A DNA stretch of 55,686 nucleotides from assembly GCA_937899905.1 (NCBI GenBank), contig CALCCF010000112.1:1-55686 (forward strand), given 5' to 3'. The stretch is from an uncultured Phycisphaeraceae bacterium (lineage in GTDB: Bacteria; Planctomycetota; Phycisphaerae; Phycisphaerales; UBA1924). Positions 1-8,959 of this stretch are shown here, one piece after another. Position 1 is the first letter of the stretch; every line of letters begins with the position of its first letter. The position numbers and the translations under genes are program-made. The notes under the pieces are model-generated. The model saw only the letters and a program-made list of their open reading frames with translations. It ran no database searches and had not been told where the DNA came from.

Positions 1-1
1 G

Positions 2-1315
2 CGTCAGCCGCTGGACGTGCTCGCGCAGCACATGGTGACCGTTGCGCTCGGCGGGGGTTTCGATGCCGACGAGCTGTTCGACGAGGTGCGCACGGCCTGG
101 TCGTTCAGGGATCTGACGCGCGAGGCGTTCGACTGGACGCTACTGCTGGTAACCCAGGGTGGAACAACGCTGAGCGCCTACGAGCGGTTCCACAAGGTCG
201 AGCTGGTCGACGGCGTGTACCGCGTGCCCAACAAGCGGGTCGCCCAACTGCACCGGCTGAACGTCGGCACGATCACGGGGCCGAGCACGATCGAGTTGCG
301 GTTCGTGAATGGCCGGAGCCTGGGCCACATCGAGGACAGCTTCGTTGGCCGTCTGCGTCAGGGACAGCACTTCTTCTTCGCCGGCCAGACGCTGAAGTTC
401 GTGGGCGTTCAGGCCGACACGGCGCTCGTCCGCCGCGGCACACGCAGCACGAACCTCACGCCCATCTGGGGCGGCACGCGGCTGCCGATCAGCGAGAGCC
501 TGTCCAGCGCGGTACGCGATGCGCTCGAACGCGCGGCTCGGGTGGTCGAGGACGGCGTAGCCGACGATCTGCCGAGCGAGCTCGATGAGTTTCTCCCGGT
601 CGTTGCATCCCAGGCTCGGCGCTCGGTGGTGCCGGCCGCGAACGAGGTGCTCTTCGAGACCTATGCCAGCAGCGATGGTTATCGACTGCTCGTGTACCCG
701 TTCGAGGGCCGTCTGGTCCACGCGGGCATCAGCTCGCTCCTGTCGCTCCGTCTCGGCCGCTTGGCGCCCGCGACGTTTACATCAACCTTCAATGACTACG
801 GCTTCGAACTGCTGTGCCCAGAAGACTTTCCGTTCGAGGAACACCTCACGCCCGAGTTGTTCACACGCGTGAATCTCGTTGAGGACGCGCTAGAGAGTGT
901 GAACAGCGCCGAGCTTGCGCGGCTGCAGTTCCGGGAGATCGCGCGCGTCGCGGGTCTCGTTTTCCAGGGCTTCCCTGGTTCGCGTACGCGCGCCCAGGGC
1001 AAGCACCTGCAGGCGTCGAGCGGCCTGATCTTCGACGTGCTCGCCGAGTTCGATCCGGATCATCTGCTCGTTGCGCAGGCTCGAAGGGAATTGCTTGAGA
1101 ACCAGTTCGAGCAGGGGCGTTTGGCTGCTGCGCTTGACCGGATCGCCGCCAGCCAGTTCCGCATCGTGCAGCTGGACAAGCCGAGCCCGCTCGCGTTACC
1201 ACTAATCATCGAACGGCTCAATGCACAAACGATGTCCAGCGAGGACATCGAGTCGCGCCTCGCGCGCATGCAGGCGGAGATGCAGGCCGAAGCATCGCCG
1301 GAGTCGAGGCGATGA
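2..1315 (+). CDS. Ligase-associated Lhr-like DEXH helicase, C-terminal part (5' truncated by window)
   Basis: The reading frame is open from the first bases of the window, so only the C-terminal 437 residues are present; the DEXH motor domains lie upstream. The visible N-terminus (QPLDVLAQHMVTVALGGG) matches the stretch that follows the helicase core in Lhr-type large helicases, where the winged-helix region begins. The rest fits the Lhr core C-terminal DUF in length and character. The stop codon overlaps the start of the next gene in an ATGA, so the two are translationally coupled. That neighbour is a PdeM-type phosphoesterase, which places this gene in the ligase-associated DNA repair cluster (ATP-dependent ligase, exonuclease, helicase, PdeM) known from many bacteria. 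The remaining members would be expected to the left of the window. A general Lhr helicase is the alternative; the neighbour argues for the ligase-associated form. Confidence 0.85.
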   Translation, partial: RQPLDVLAQHMVTVALGGGFDADELFDEVRTAWSFRDLTREAFDWTLLLVTQGGTTLSAYERFHKVELVDGVYRVPNKRVAQLHRLNVGTITGPSTIELRFVNGRSLGHIEDSFVGRLRQGQHFFFAGQTLKFVGVQADTALVRRGTRSTNLTPIWGGTRLPISESLSSAVRDALERAARVVEDGVADDLPSELDEFLPVVASQARRSVVPAANEVLFETYASSDGYRLLVYPFEGRLVHAGISSLLSLRLGRLAPATFTSTFNDYGFELLCPEDFPFEEHLTPELFTRVNLVEDALESVNSAELARLQFREIARVAGLVFQGFPGSRTRAQGKHLQASSGLIFDVLAEFDPDHLLVAQARRELLENQFEQGRLAAALDRIAASQFRIVQLDKPSPLALPLIIERLNAQTMSSEDIESRLARMQAEMQAEASPESRR

Positions 1316-1989
1316 GCGAGGTGCTGCACGACACATCGATCACGCTCGCGGGCCACGACTTTCGGTTGCTGCCCGAGCGTGCGGTATTCTGGCCCGAGCG
1401 AGCGTGGCTGCTGGTGGCCGATACGCACTGGGGCAAGTGCCAGACGCTGCGCGACGCGGGGGCGGCCGTACCATCGGGACCGCTGCTGGCCGATCTCGAC
1501 CGGTTACGGCTGGTAGCCCATCGTACGGAGGCGACACGCGTCATCATCCTGGGAGACCTCGTGCATGGTCCGTCGTCGCTGGCGCCTGGCATGGACGAGC
1601 TCATCCGAGACTGGCGACCATCGCTCGACTGCGAGCTCGCGATGGTGCCAGGGAATCACGATCGCGTGATCGCCAGCCCAAGGGGGCTCGGCAGGCTCGC
1701 GGCGTGGCAGATCGAGCTATTGCCCGCTGTACTTGAGCTTGACGGTTTCCGGCTCATGCACGAGCCGCCGAACATGGCCGGCCCGGCAACGCTGTGCGGA
1801 CATGTGCACCCAGCCGTGCGCATGCGGGGCCGTGGTGAGTCCATGAAGCTGCCGTGTTTTTGGCACGATCGGGCGTACAACACGCTGGTGCTTCCGGCGT
1901 TCTCGAGCTTGGTCGATGGCGCGGTGGTCAAGGCCGAGCCGGGTGACGATCGCTGGGCGATCGCCGGGCAGCGCGTGATGTCGGTGTAG
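1312..1989 (+). CDS. pdeM: Ligase-associated DNA damage response endonuclease PdeM (calcineurin-like phosphoesterase)
   Basis: This 225-residue metallophosphoesterase carries the family signatures in order: VADTHWGK near residue 40 (D-x-H), GDLVHG near 83, PGNHDR near 118 (GNHD/E) and GHVHP near 163 (GHxH). These supply the two-metal site. The short single-domain length and the HWGK motif are typical of PdeM, the nuclease or phosphodiesterase found beside ATP-dependent DNA ligases and Lhr-like helicases. The start is fixed by the ATGA overlap with the upstream helicase gene. The 3' end overlaps the convergent NRPS gene by about 60 bp, which is unusual and limits room for a terminator between them. 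The biochemical substrate is inferred from the family. Confidence 0.9.
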   Translation: MSEVLHDTSITLAGHDFRLLPERAVFWPERAWLLVADTHWGKCQTLRDAGAAVPSGPLLADLDRLRLVAHRTEATRVIILGDLVHGPSSLAPGMDELIRDWRPSLDCELAMVPGNHDRVIASPRGLGRLAAWQIELLPAVLELDGFRLMHEPPNMAGPATLCGHVHPAVRMRGRGESMKLPCFWHDRAYNTLVLPAFSSLVDGAVVKAEPGDDRWAIAGQRVMSV

Positions 1990-4900
1990 ATGGCCTCAAC
2001 GGCAAAGTCAGCCCATCGATGATGGCCTCGGCGACGGTGTTCGCCTTGCTGGTGAGCATCGAGAGGTGCTCAACGTCCAGCACTCGCACGTCGAGGTTCG
2101 TTCCAAGCCAGGGCCCGAGCCCGTTGGACTGCGCATGATGGATGGGGCGGACGTGGTCCCACGCGGACGCGGATCGAACCAGGGTGACGGGTACGTCGAG
2201 GCGCGGTGGAGACCAGCTCGACAGCGTTTCGTGTATGTGCTTCCACTCCGCGCGGCTGGCCTCGGCCGCATGCGCGTCGCCGCTGTCGGGTACGGTTTCT
2301 TCGATCCGGGGCGGCGTTCCACGAGCGCCAATCCGGCGGAGCTTGGCGTTGATCTTGGCAAGATACCACATGCGTGTGCGGCTGAGGTACGCGGGGGCGT
2401 AGGCATCGAGGAGCACGACGCGGTCGATCGTGTGGCCGAGGTCGGCGAGCTTGCGGGCCATGTCCATCGCGACCAGCCCGCCGAGCGAGTAGCCAAGCAG
2501 TGTGATGGGGCCGCGGCGATCGACAGCGGTCGCGTGCGCGTGAGTGAGCGCGGTGAATCTGCCGAAGAAGCGACGAGGATCGAAGCTCGACTCCTCGGTT
2601 GTCGCAATCGTCGCCAGATCAAAAGCGAGCATGTCCTTGGCGATGCGGCCGGGTGCCTCGGCGAGCATCCAGAGTCTGTGGACGTCGATGGCGCGACCCG
2701 CCGAGCCGGGGATGGCGACGCACCACGGCGAATCACCGGTGTTTTCGGTGCCGTGCGAGTACTCGGCGAACGGCTGCTCGGTGTCGTCACGAACGCTTGC
2801 CGCCAGGTTTTCGAACGTCGGCGTGCGGAGGAACTGGTTGAGCATGAGCTTGCGGCCCGTGCGTCTGTGCACGAGCGCGGCCAAACGCATCGCGGTCAAG
2901 CTCGTTCCGCCTTGGGAGAAGAAGTTGACCGAGTCATCGGGAGTATTGCCCAGTAGTTCTGTCCAGACCTGGGCAAGCTCTGCGCGTTCGGCTGTGGAAA
3001 CCTTCGACGTGCTGTTGTCGCGGGACGCGTCAGACGCGGTTCTCGTACTCGACGGGGCGACGGTATCGACGCCCAAGATCGCGCTCGCGATCTGGTTGCC
3101 GATTGCCTCCAGCTGCGATTGAGAGTAGTGGGATCGGGCGGACTCGAGCCAGAGGCGAAGGCCAGACCGACGACGCTCGACGTGGAGGCACAGGCCGAAC
3201 CGAGCCGCCGCGGGCTCGATATCGATCGGGGTGGCGGTACTCTGGCCGAGCGTGGTCGGAGCGTCGTCGATTAAGCGGTAGGTGAAGCCGAATCGGGTTG
3301 CGTCTTCGGCGCGAGTCGGGTCGATCTCTCGAACGCGATCGATGAGCGTCTCGAGAGGGAGCGTCGTGTCGCCTTGGGCTTCGAGCATCTGCGTGTGGAC
3401 GACGCGGGCGGACTCGGACACGCTCTCGCCCGAGACTTCGATGGGTCGCATATCGAGGCAGCATCCGACGACGCGTTGCAATTCTTCGGTGGGTCGCTTT
3501 GCGAACGGTGTGAGGACCCAACGCCCCGGTGGTCCGTATCGCTGCCGCAGTACCTGTCCGAAGGCCGCCATTGCGAGCGCAGCGGGGCTGACGCCTAGGT
3601 CTCTTGCACGCTCGTCGAACACGGCTTCTGTGAGGTCGGATCGGTTGATCGTGTGGAACCGTCCGGGTTGCGGGCCGGCCTTTGGTGCCTCGTTGGTCGA
3701 TGGTCCTCCAGAAGCAATCCGCTCGCCGATGTCATGCGCCAAGCTCGTGCTGGACATTGCGTGTTCTGCTCGCACAAACGCGGCATATGGAACGCACGGA
3801 CCCGATTGGATGCCACGTAGGGCGCTGCTCAGTTCTTGCGTGACGAGATCGAGCGACCACTCGTCGATGGCAGCATGGTGAAACACCATGAGCACGAGCT
3901 GAGATCCGTCTTCGACGTCCCATGCGTGCAATCGTGCCGGCGGATCGCCCCGGCCGATCGTGCGTTGCGCAGCTCGTTCCACGAGCGGATGTCGCGGATT
4001 GGGCGCATCGAGGCGGTCCTGTTCGGCGTGGAACGCCGGCGCGCTGTGTGGGTCGTGACGTCGGAGCTCTGGGCCGGCCCCGCCGAACATCACGCTCGTG
4101 CGAAGGCCGTCGTCGCGCTCGAGCACGCCAGTCCACGCGGCACGCAATCGCTCGATGGGGATGGCCGGCGAGACGTGCCACGCGTGGTGAACGAGCATCG
4201 CCCGGCCTGTCGGATCACGTTCGTGTTCCAGGCTCGCACGTCGGCGGATATCGCCGACGGCTTCCGAGAGTGCTTCGTTGTGCTGCGGTGCTACGGATTG
4301 GGGGAGGGAATCGACCAGTATGGCCAAATTGTCGATCGTCTGGCGGCGCAGGATCTCGACGGCCGGCAGGGTTACGCCCAGCTCTCGGCGCATATCGGCG
4401 CTCAGACGCATCGCCATAAGTGAGTGACCGCCGGCGTCCTGGAAGCGCTCGGTTGCGGTGATTGCATGGCCGAGCCTTGCCGAGAAGAGCTCGATGAGAC
4501 GGGCCTCGGTCTCGCTCGATGCTTGCGTGATCGGTCGGTCGTGGGTTTCGATCGATGCGAGGAGGGCCGATCGGTCAATCTTTCCTGTGCCGCCGATGGG
4601 CATGCGATCGACTGCGATTAACCGCGTCGGCAGCATTGATGGTGGCAGTCGGTCGGATAGCTCCGATCGGACGGCGTCGATCGACGCGGGTGGTTCGAGC
4701 ACGATGAACGCCACCAGTTGTCTTGTTTCGGCGGCATCGCCTGCAACGGCGACGGCGGCTTGCTCGACGCCGGCGCAGGAGATGAGCTCGCGTTCCACGC
4801 CGTCGGGCTCGATGCGGTGGCCGCGGATCTTCACTTGGCGATCCACACGGCCGAGGAACACGATGGCACCGTCTTCGCGGCGTTGGACCAGATCGCCGGT

Positions 4901-6001
4901 TCGATACCAACGCAGATTGTCCCGATCGTTCACGAACTTCTCGGCCGTCTTGGCGGGGTCGTTGAGGTAGCCCAGGGCAAGGCCCTCGCCTCCGACGAGA
5001 AGCTCACCGCGGTCGATCGAGACCGCGGGTTCGTCGGGTCCGGCATCGGGTGAGACGATCCGGGCGGTGCTGCCGGCGATGGGGAAGCCGATGGGGATGC
5101 GATCTTGCCGAGCGTCGTCTTTGGTGATCCTGTGGCAAAGGCTGAACGTCGTGTTTTCGGTCGGGCCGTAGCCGTGGATGAGCGCGAGGTTCGGGTGGCG
5201 TTTGAGGCACCGGCGGATGTGCGTCACGCTCTCGCGTTCGCCGCCGGTGAGGATCTGCTCGACGCCGGCCAGCGCATCGGGCCGTTCGTCGAAGATCGTG
5301 TTGAAGAGCGCGGCCGTCAGCCATGCGTGGCCGACACGCCCTTGCTTGAAGTAGTCGTCGAGTTGGTCAAGCGAAGGCACCGGCTCGTATTGCACGACGG
5401 CGCACCCGCCGTGGAGCAGCGCGCCCCAGACTTCGAGCGTTGAGGCATCGAACGCAACCGCACTCATCACCGCCCAGCGGTGGTCGGGCCCAAAGCTTGC
5501 AAAGTCCGCGCCCTCGACCAGCCGGATCACGGCGCGATGGGGAACGACGACGCCCTTCGGCTCGCCCGTAGTGCCACTGGTGTACATCACATACGCGGGA
5601 GCCTCGGGGTCGATGTCGACCTCTGGCAATGGGGCGGCGGCCCCCGCGTGCGAAGGGTCGAGCATCCCCGATTCCGTCCCGACGACGATCGGCGCATCGA
5701 GCGGCTTAAGCAACGCCTCGCGCCGGGGATCGGCCGGATCGATGGGGGCGTAGGCCGCACCGGTGCGCAGAGTCGCGACGATGGCGACGAGGAACTCCGC
5801 CGAGCGGGGCATCACGATCGGGACGAACGAGCCGGGGCCGACGCCGTGTTCGGCGAGCGCGGCGGCGAGTGTCGCGCTGGCGACATCGAGCTGTGCGTAG
5901 CTCATCCGCCGGCCAGACGGCCACTCCTCGATGGCCACACGATCGCCGTGCGCGGCGAAGGCGCCGTCGATCGCGTCGAGGATGGTCCGTCCCTCGCCCA
6001 T
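1928..6001 (-). CDS. Single-module nonribosomal peptide synthetase, A-T-C-T-TE
   Basis: A 1357-residue multidomain enzyme. Adenylation domain, residues 1-480: A3 YTSGTTGEPKG at 140-150, YGPTE at 278-282, YRTGD near 367, GRVDRQVKIRG near 384, A10 Lys at 474. First carrier domain with GGHSL, phosphopantetheine Ser527. Condensation-like domain about 600-980 with HHAAIDEWS at 708 in place of HHxxxDG. Second carrier domain with GGTSL, Ser1034. Thioesterase 1090-1330 with GYSLGG (Ser1172), Asp1199 and His1312. Aligning by eye to GrsA gives the specificity residues D-A-L-W-L-G-G-T-F-K, close to a known valine code (DAFWIGGTFK), so a Val-like aliphatic substrate is inferred. The start at 6001 has GGGGAG directly upstream; the frame stays open to 6406 but that part is antisense to mnmA. 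No PPTase, MbtH or tailoring genes lie nearby. Confidence 0.88.
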   Translation of the reverse strand: MGEGRTILDAIDGAFAAHGDRVAIEEWPSGRRMSYAQLDVASATLAAALAEHGVGPGSFVPIVMPRSAEFLVAIVATLRTGAAYAPIDPADPRREALLKPLDAPIVVGTESGMLDPSHAGAAAPLPEVDIDPEAPAYVMYTSGTTGEPKGVVVPHRAVIRLVEGADFASFGPDHRWAVMSAVAFDASTLEVWGALLHGGCAVVQYEPVPSLDQLDDYFKQGRVGHAWLTAALFNTIFDERPDALAGVEQILTGGERESVTHIRRCLKRHPNLALIHGYGPTENTTFSLCHRITKDDARQDRIPIGFPIAGSTARIVSPDAGPDEPAVSIDRGELLVGGEGLALGYLNDPAKTAEKFVNDRDNLRWYRTGDLVQRREDGAIVFLGRVDRQVKIRGHRIEPDGVERELISCAGVEQAAVAVAGDAAETRQLVAFIVLEPPASIDAVRSELSDRLPPSMLPTRLIAVDRMPIGGTGKIDRSALLASIETHDRPITQASSETEARLIELFSARLGHAITATERFQDAGGHSLMAMRLSADMRRELGVTLPAVEILRRQTIDNLAILVDSLPQSVAPQHNEALSEAVGDIRRRASLEHERDPTGRAMLVHHAWHVSPAIPIERLRAAWTGVLERDDGLRTSVMFGGAGPELRRHDPHSAPAFHAEQDRLDAPNPRHPLVERAAQRTIGRGDPPARLHAWDVEDGSQLVLMVFHHAAIDEWSLDLVTQELSSALRGIQSGPCVPYAAFVRAEHAMSSTSLAHDIGERIASGGPSTNEAPKAGPQPGRFHTINRSDLTEAVFDERARDLGVSPAALAMAAFGQVLRQRYGPPGRWVLTPFAKRPTEELQRVVGCCLDMRPIEVSGESVSESARVVHTQMLEAQGDTTLPLETLIDRVREIDPTRAEDATRFGFTYRLIDDAPTTLGQSTATPIDIEPAAARFGLCLHVERRRSGLRLWLESARSHYSQSQLEAIGNQIASAILGVDTVAPSSTRTASDASRDNSTSKVSTAERAELAQVWTELLGNTPDDSVNFFSQGGTSLTAMRLAALVHRRTGRKLMLNQFLRTPTFENLAASVRDDTEQPFAEYSHGTENTGDSPWCVAIPGSAGRAIDVHRLWMLAEAPGRIAKDMLAFDLATIATTEESSFDPRRFFGRFTALTHAHATAVDRRGPITLLGYSLGGLVAMDMARKLADLGHTIDRVVLLDAYAPAYLSRTRMWYLAKINAKLRRIGARGTPPRIEETVPDSGDAHAAEASRAEWKHIHETLSSWSPPRLDVPVTLVRSASAWDHVRPIHHAQSNGLGPWLGTNLDVRVLDVEHLSMLTSKANTVAEAIIDGLTLPLRPSTPTSRAARRSPSDRHPARP

Positions 6002-6123
6002 TTCTCCCCAGCTGGCCGCGCGTTCAGGAAGGTTACACCGCACAGGTGTTTTCGGACCGATCGGGTCCTGGGTTTGGTCAATCCAGGGAAACGCGCCTGA
6101 ATTCCGGGTCCTGGAAGCCGGCC

Positions 6124-7320
6124 TCAGCCTGCCGACTCGATCCAGCCGCCGCCCAGCACGAGATCGGGCTCGGATCGGTGGTAGAGCACCGCGGCCTGCC
6201 CGGTCGCGATGGCGCGTTGCGGCTCGGCGAACTTGAGCGCGAAGCGGCCGCTGCGGCCTGATGGCGTGTCGCCGGAACCCTCGGGGAGATGATGGAGCTT
6301 CGCGACGCACTCGCTGCCGTGGGCCCGGTAGCGGACCAGCACGCCGGAGCCGTCCTTGGGCCTTGGGCCCAGCCAGTTGGCCTCGCCGACCTCGACCGAA
6401 TCGCACATGAGCGAGTTGGCACCGCCAACTGTCACGGTGTTGGTGGAGGGATCCTTCGAGACCACGTAGAGCGGCTCGGCGGCGGCGATGCCCAGCCCGC
6501 GGCGCTGGCCAACGGTGTAGCGGTGCTGGCCGGCGTGCTCGCCCAGGGGCTTGCCGTCGATCGTCAGCACCGAGCCCGCGCCGACGAGCTCGGGGCGCCG
6601 GCGCTCGACGAGCCCGGCGTAGTTGTCGTCGGGCACGAAGCAGATCTCCTGGCTGTCGGGCTTGCTGGCGACATTGAAGCCCAGGGCGGCCGCCGCGTCG
6701 CGGACCTCTTGCTTGTCCTCGAACTCGCCGACTGGCAGGACCATCTCGGCCAGCCGCTCGCGTGGGGCGCCGAAGAGCACGTACGACTGGTCCTTCGCGT
6801 GGTCTCGGCCGCGCATGAACCGAGGCTCGACGCCGGTGCGATCAACTCGCGCATAGTGCCCGCTGACCACGACGGACGCCCCAACGCTGCGGGCGTAGCT
6901 GTGGAGCTTGCCGAACTTCAGCCAGTCGTTGCACCGCACGCACGGGTTGGGCGTGCGGCCTTGGGCGTAGGCGTCCACGAAGTAGTCGATGATGCGGCCG
7001 AAGTCGTCCTTGAAGTTGCAGACGTACAGCGGGATTCCCAGATCGGCCGCGACGAGCCTTGCGTCTTGGGCGTCGCCGATCGAGCAGCAGCCGCGGTGGC
7101 CGATCTTGGTGTCCGCGTCGTCCAGGTCCTCGTCGGGCGAGCCAAGCCGCATGAAGCAGCCGATGACGTCCCACCCGGCCTGGACCATGGCCGCCGCGGC
7201 GACCGACGAGTCCACGCCCCCCGACATCGCCACGAGCGCCTTGCGGCCCTGGGCGGGGGGGATCGACTCCAGCACGTGCTGTGGGATCTCGACGGTCACT
7301 GGAGATTGTAGAGGAGGCAT
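6124..7320 (-). CDS. mnmA: tRNA-specific 2-thiouridylase MnmA
   Basis: MnmA thiolates U34 of tRNA Lys, Glu and Gln. The 398-residue protein shows the PP-loop ATP-binding motif SGGVDSSV at residues 33-40, the catalytic stretch TPNPCVRCN at 123-131, and the second catalytic cysteine in SQEICFVP (Cys227). Cys127 and Cys130 both precede it, so the site has three cysteines rather than the Asp-Cys-Cys arrangement of E. coli MnmA. The three-Cys type has been linked to [4Fe-4S]-dependent thiolation. The C-terminal barrel ends in PDLVLGGGWI. The gene lies 122 bp upstream of the NRPS on the same strand and is divergent from the phosphofructokinase gene. The start chosen (MPPLQS) is about 25 residues longer at the N-terminus than the minimal fold needs; an internal start is possible. 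Confidence 0.95.
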   Translation of the reverse strand: MPPLQSPVTVEIPQHVLESIPPAQGRKALVAMSGGVDSSVAAAAMVQAGWDVIGCFMRLGSPDEDLDDADTKIGHRGCCSIGDAQDARLVAADLGIPLYVCNFKDDFGRIIDYFVDAYAQGRTPNPCVRCNDWLKFGKLHSYARSVGASVVVSGHYARVDRTGVEPRFMRGRDHAKDQSYVLFGAPRERLAEMVLPVGEFEDKQEVRDAAAALGFNVASKPDSQEICFVPDDNYAGLVERRRPELVGAGSVLTIDGKPLGEHAGQHRYTVGQRRGLGIAAAEPLYVVSKDPSTNTVTVGGANSLMCDSVEVGEANWLGPRPKDGSGVLVRYRAHGSECVAKLHHLPEGSGDTPSGRSGRFALKFAEPQRAIATGQAAVLYHRSEPDLVLGGGWIESAG

Positions 7321-7388
7321 GCCGGGGATCGGGGGCCAACAATCCGCCTCTTCGGGGTTCTCTTGGTCCGATTTTCGGGAGGCGAGCG

Positions 7389-8615
7389 ATGTCAGAACTT
7401 CCTACAGGTACGGCGGTCATCGGGCAGTCCGGTGGGCCGACCGCTGTCATCAACCAATCTCTCGTCGGCGTGGCGATTGGCCTGCGGAAGGGGCTGCACG
7501 CGTCCGGGCATGTCACCAAGATCCTCGGCATGCGCAACGGGGTGCGCGGCCTGACCGAGGGGCGCCTCACCGATATGACCGATCTGCCCGAGGCGATGCT
7601 CGACCGCGTGGCCGGCACGCCCAGCGCGGCGCTCGGCAGCACGCGCGATAAGCCCGATGCCGACTATTGCCAGCGCATCTTCGAGAGCTGCCGGAAGATC
7701 GATGCGCGATACTTTTTTTACATCGGGGGCAACGACAGCAGCGATACGTGCCGGATCGTGAGCGAGGCTGCCAAGGCGGCGGACTACGACCTGCGTTGCG
7801 TGCACGTCCCTAAGACGGTGGACAACGACCTCGTCGGCAACGACCACACGCCGGGGTACGCAAGCGCGGCTCGCTTTGTCGCGCTGGCGCACATGGCCGA
7901 CGGCATGGACAACGCCGCGCTGCCCGGCATCAAGATCAACATCATCATGGGCCGCCACGCGGGCTTCTTGACCGCCGCGGCGGCAGCCGCGCGGCATGAG
8001 GAGCATGCCGGCCCGCATCTCGTCTACGTCCCCGAAGTCCCGTTTATCACCGATCGCTTCGTGCAAGACGTTGCTGAGGTGTACGACCGGCTTGGCCGCT
8101 GCCATATCGCGGTGAGCGAGGGCATCCAGGACAAGGACGGCGTGGCCATCGGCGCGTTGCTTATGGGCGAGGAGAAGGACGCGCACGGTAACGTGCAACT
8201 CTCGGGTTCGGGTGCGCTGGGCGATCAGCTCTCGGGCCTGCTCAAGGCCAAGCTCACACCAGAGGGCGGCAAGCCTCCGCGCGTGCGGGCCGACACGCTG
8301 GGCTACCTGCAGCGGTGCTATCCCGACGCCTCACCGGTTGATGCCGGCGAGGCCCGCATGGTCGGCGTGGCCGCGGCCGAACTCGCCGCGCAGGGTCACT
8401 CGGGTATCTCGATCACGCTCGAGCGCACCAGCCAGATCGGCCCCAACGAAGCCTACCAGTGTCGCGCGGGCGTGCAGAGGCTCGAACACGTCGCGGCCAA
8501 GACGCGGCACCTGCCGCCTGAGTACATCGACGGCCACCGCAACGTGAGCGAAGCGTTCTTGCACTACGTTCGCCCGCTGGTTGGGGCATTGCCTCCGTTT
8601 GAGTTGCTCGAATAG
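7389..8615 (+). CDS. Diphosphate--fructose-6-phosphate 1-phosphotransferase (PPi-dependent PFK)
   Basis: A 408-residue phosphofructokinase. The N-terminus has the nucleotide or PPi loop IGQSGGPTAVIN. The GGNDSS motif near residue 113 carries Asp where ATP-PFKs have Gly (GGDGS), the residue change known to favour pyrophosphate. PKTVDNDL near 140 supplies the catalytic Asp, and MGRHAGF near 187 is also PFK-typical. It phosphorylates fructose 6-phosphate, reversibly if PPi is used. The start is the ATG preceded by GGGAGG about 6 bp upstream; the frame is open 108 bp further upstream but into the divergent mnmA region. The gene is monocistronic: an A+T-rich hairpin region follows and the next gene begins 344 bp on. 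Confidence 0.93.
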   Translation: MSELPTGTAVIGQSGGPTAVINQSLVGVAIGLRKGLHASGHVTKILGMRNGVRGLTEGRLTDMTDLPEAMLDRVAGTPSAALGSTRDKPDADYCQRIFESCRKIDARYFFYIGGNDSSDTCRIVSEAAKAADYDLRCVHVPKTVDNDLVGNDHTPGYASAARFVALAHMADGMDNAALPGIKINIIMGRHAGFLTAAAAAARHEEHAGPHLVYVPEVPFITDRFVQDVAEVYDRLGRCHIAVSEGIQDKDGVAIGALLMGEEKDAHGNVQLSGSGALGDQLSGLLKAKLTPEGGKPPRVRADTLGYLQRCYPDASPVDAGEARMVGVAAAELAAQGHSGISITLERTSQIGPNEAYQCRAGVQRLEHVAAKTRHLPPEYIDGHRNVSEAFLHYVRPLVGALPPFELLE

Positions 8616-8959
8616 CAAGCGGCGACTAACGCGGGTGTGATTGAAGCCAGTTCGACGTCGAGTCAGCGCATGGACTGCGCTTGGCCTTGATGCCCTGCGT
8701 TTTCTTTCGCTGGTGCAAGGTCAGCGCGATCGATCACTCGCGCGGCCGCGCGTCTCGAAGTACGCGCGTGAAAACACGCAGATTTCATGACGTAAATCCG
8801 TCGAATAACTTATGTCATGAAAGGGGTATTTCGATACCTCATAAATATAAGAAAATATGGAGAAGAGGCGTGAGTGAGGGCATTCGTTGACGCTGGTTTC
8901 CCTGTTCTTCGGACGCGACGAGTCGCGTCCGGCATGCCCGAAGGGGCAAGGAGAAAGCC
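8616..8959. other. Gene-free 344-bp interval with an A+T-rich hairpin island
   Basis: No convincing gene is present. An open frame of 69 codons at 8681-8890 lacks an SD and any recognisable feature. The interval from about 8760 to 8860 is clearly A+T-richer than its surroundings and holds three consecutive inverted repeats (annotated separately). The last 20 bases form the SD (AAGGAGA) of the next gene. The hairpins may end the phosphofructokinase transcript, regulate the secreted protein gene downstream, or both. Confidence 0.7.
8766..8840. repeat. Three tandem inverted repeats in an A+T-rich island
   Basis: First repeat: GCGTG, AAAA loop, CACGC at 8766-8779. Second: arms TTTCATGACGTAA (8783-8795) and TTATGTCATGAAA (8810-8822), which pair over 13 bp with one G-T mismatch around a 14-nt spacer. 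Third: GGGGTAT, TTCG loop, ATACCTC at about 8824-8841, seven pairs including one G-U and a stable UUCG tetraloop. No T-run follows any of them, so they are not classic intrinsic terminators. The second repeat is symmetric enough to be an operator for a dimeric DNA-binding protein. Confidence 0.6.

Noticed and set aside
1928-6001. A complete biosynthetic gene cluster around the NRPS
   Set aside because: Neighbours are mnmA, PFK and pdeM; no PPTase, exporter, regulator or tailoring gene is seen.
6002-6406. N-terminal extension of the NRPS reading frame
   Set aside because: The extra 135 codons are antisense to mnmA and Arg-rich with no domain character; an SD precedes the inner ATG at 6001.
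8681-8890. 69-codon frame in the A+T-rich island
   Set aside because: No SD, no hydrophobic or domain pattern, and it runs through the hairpins.
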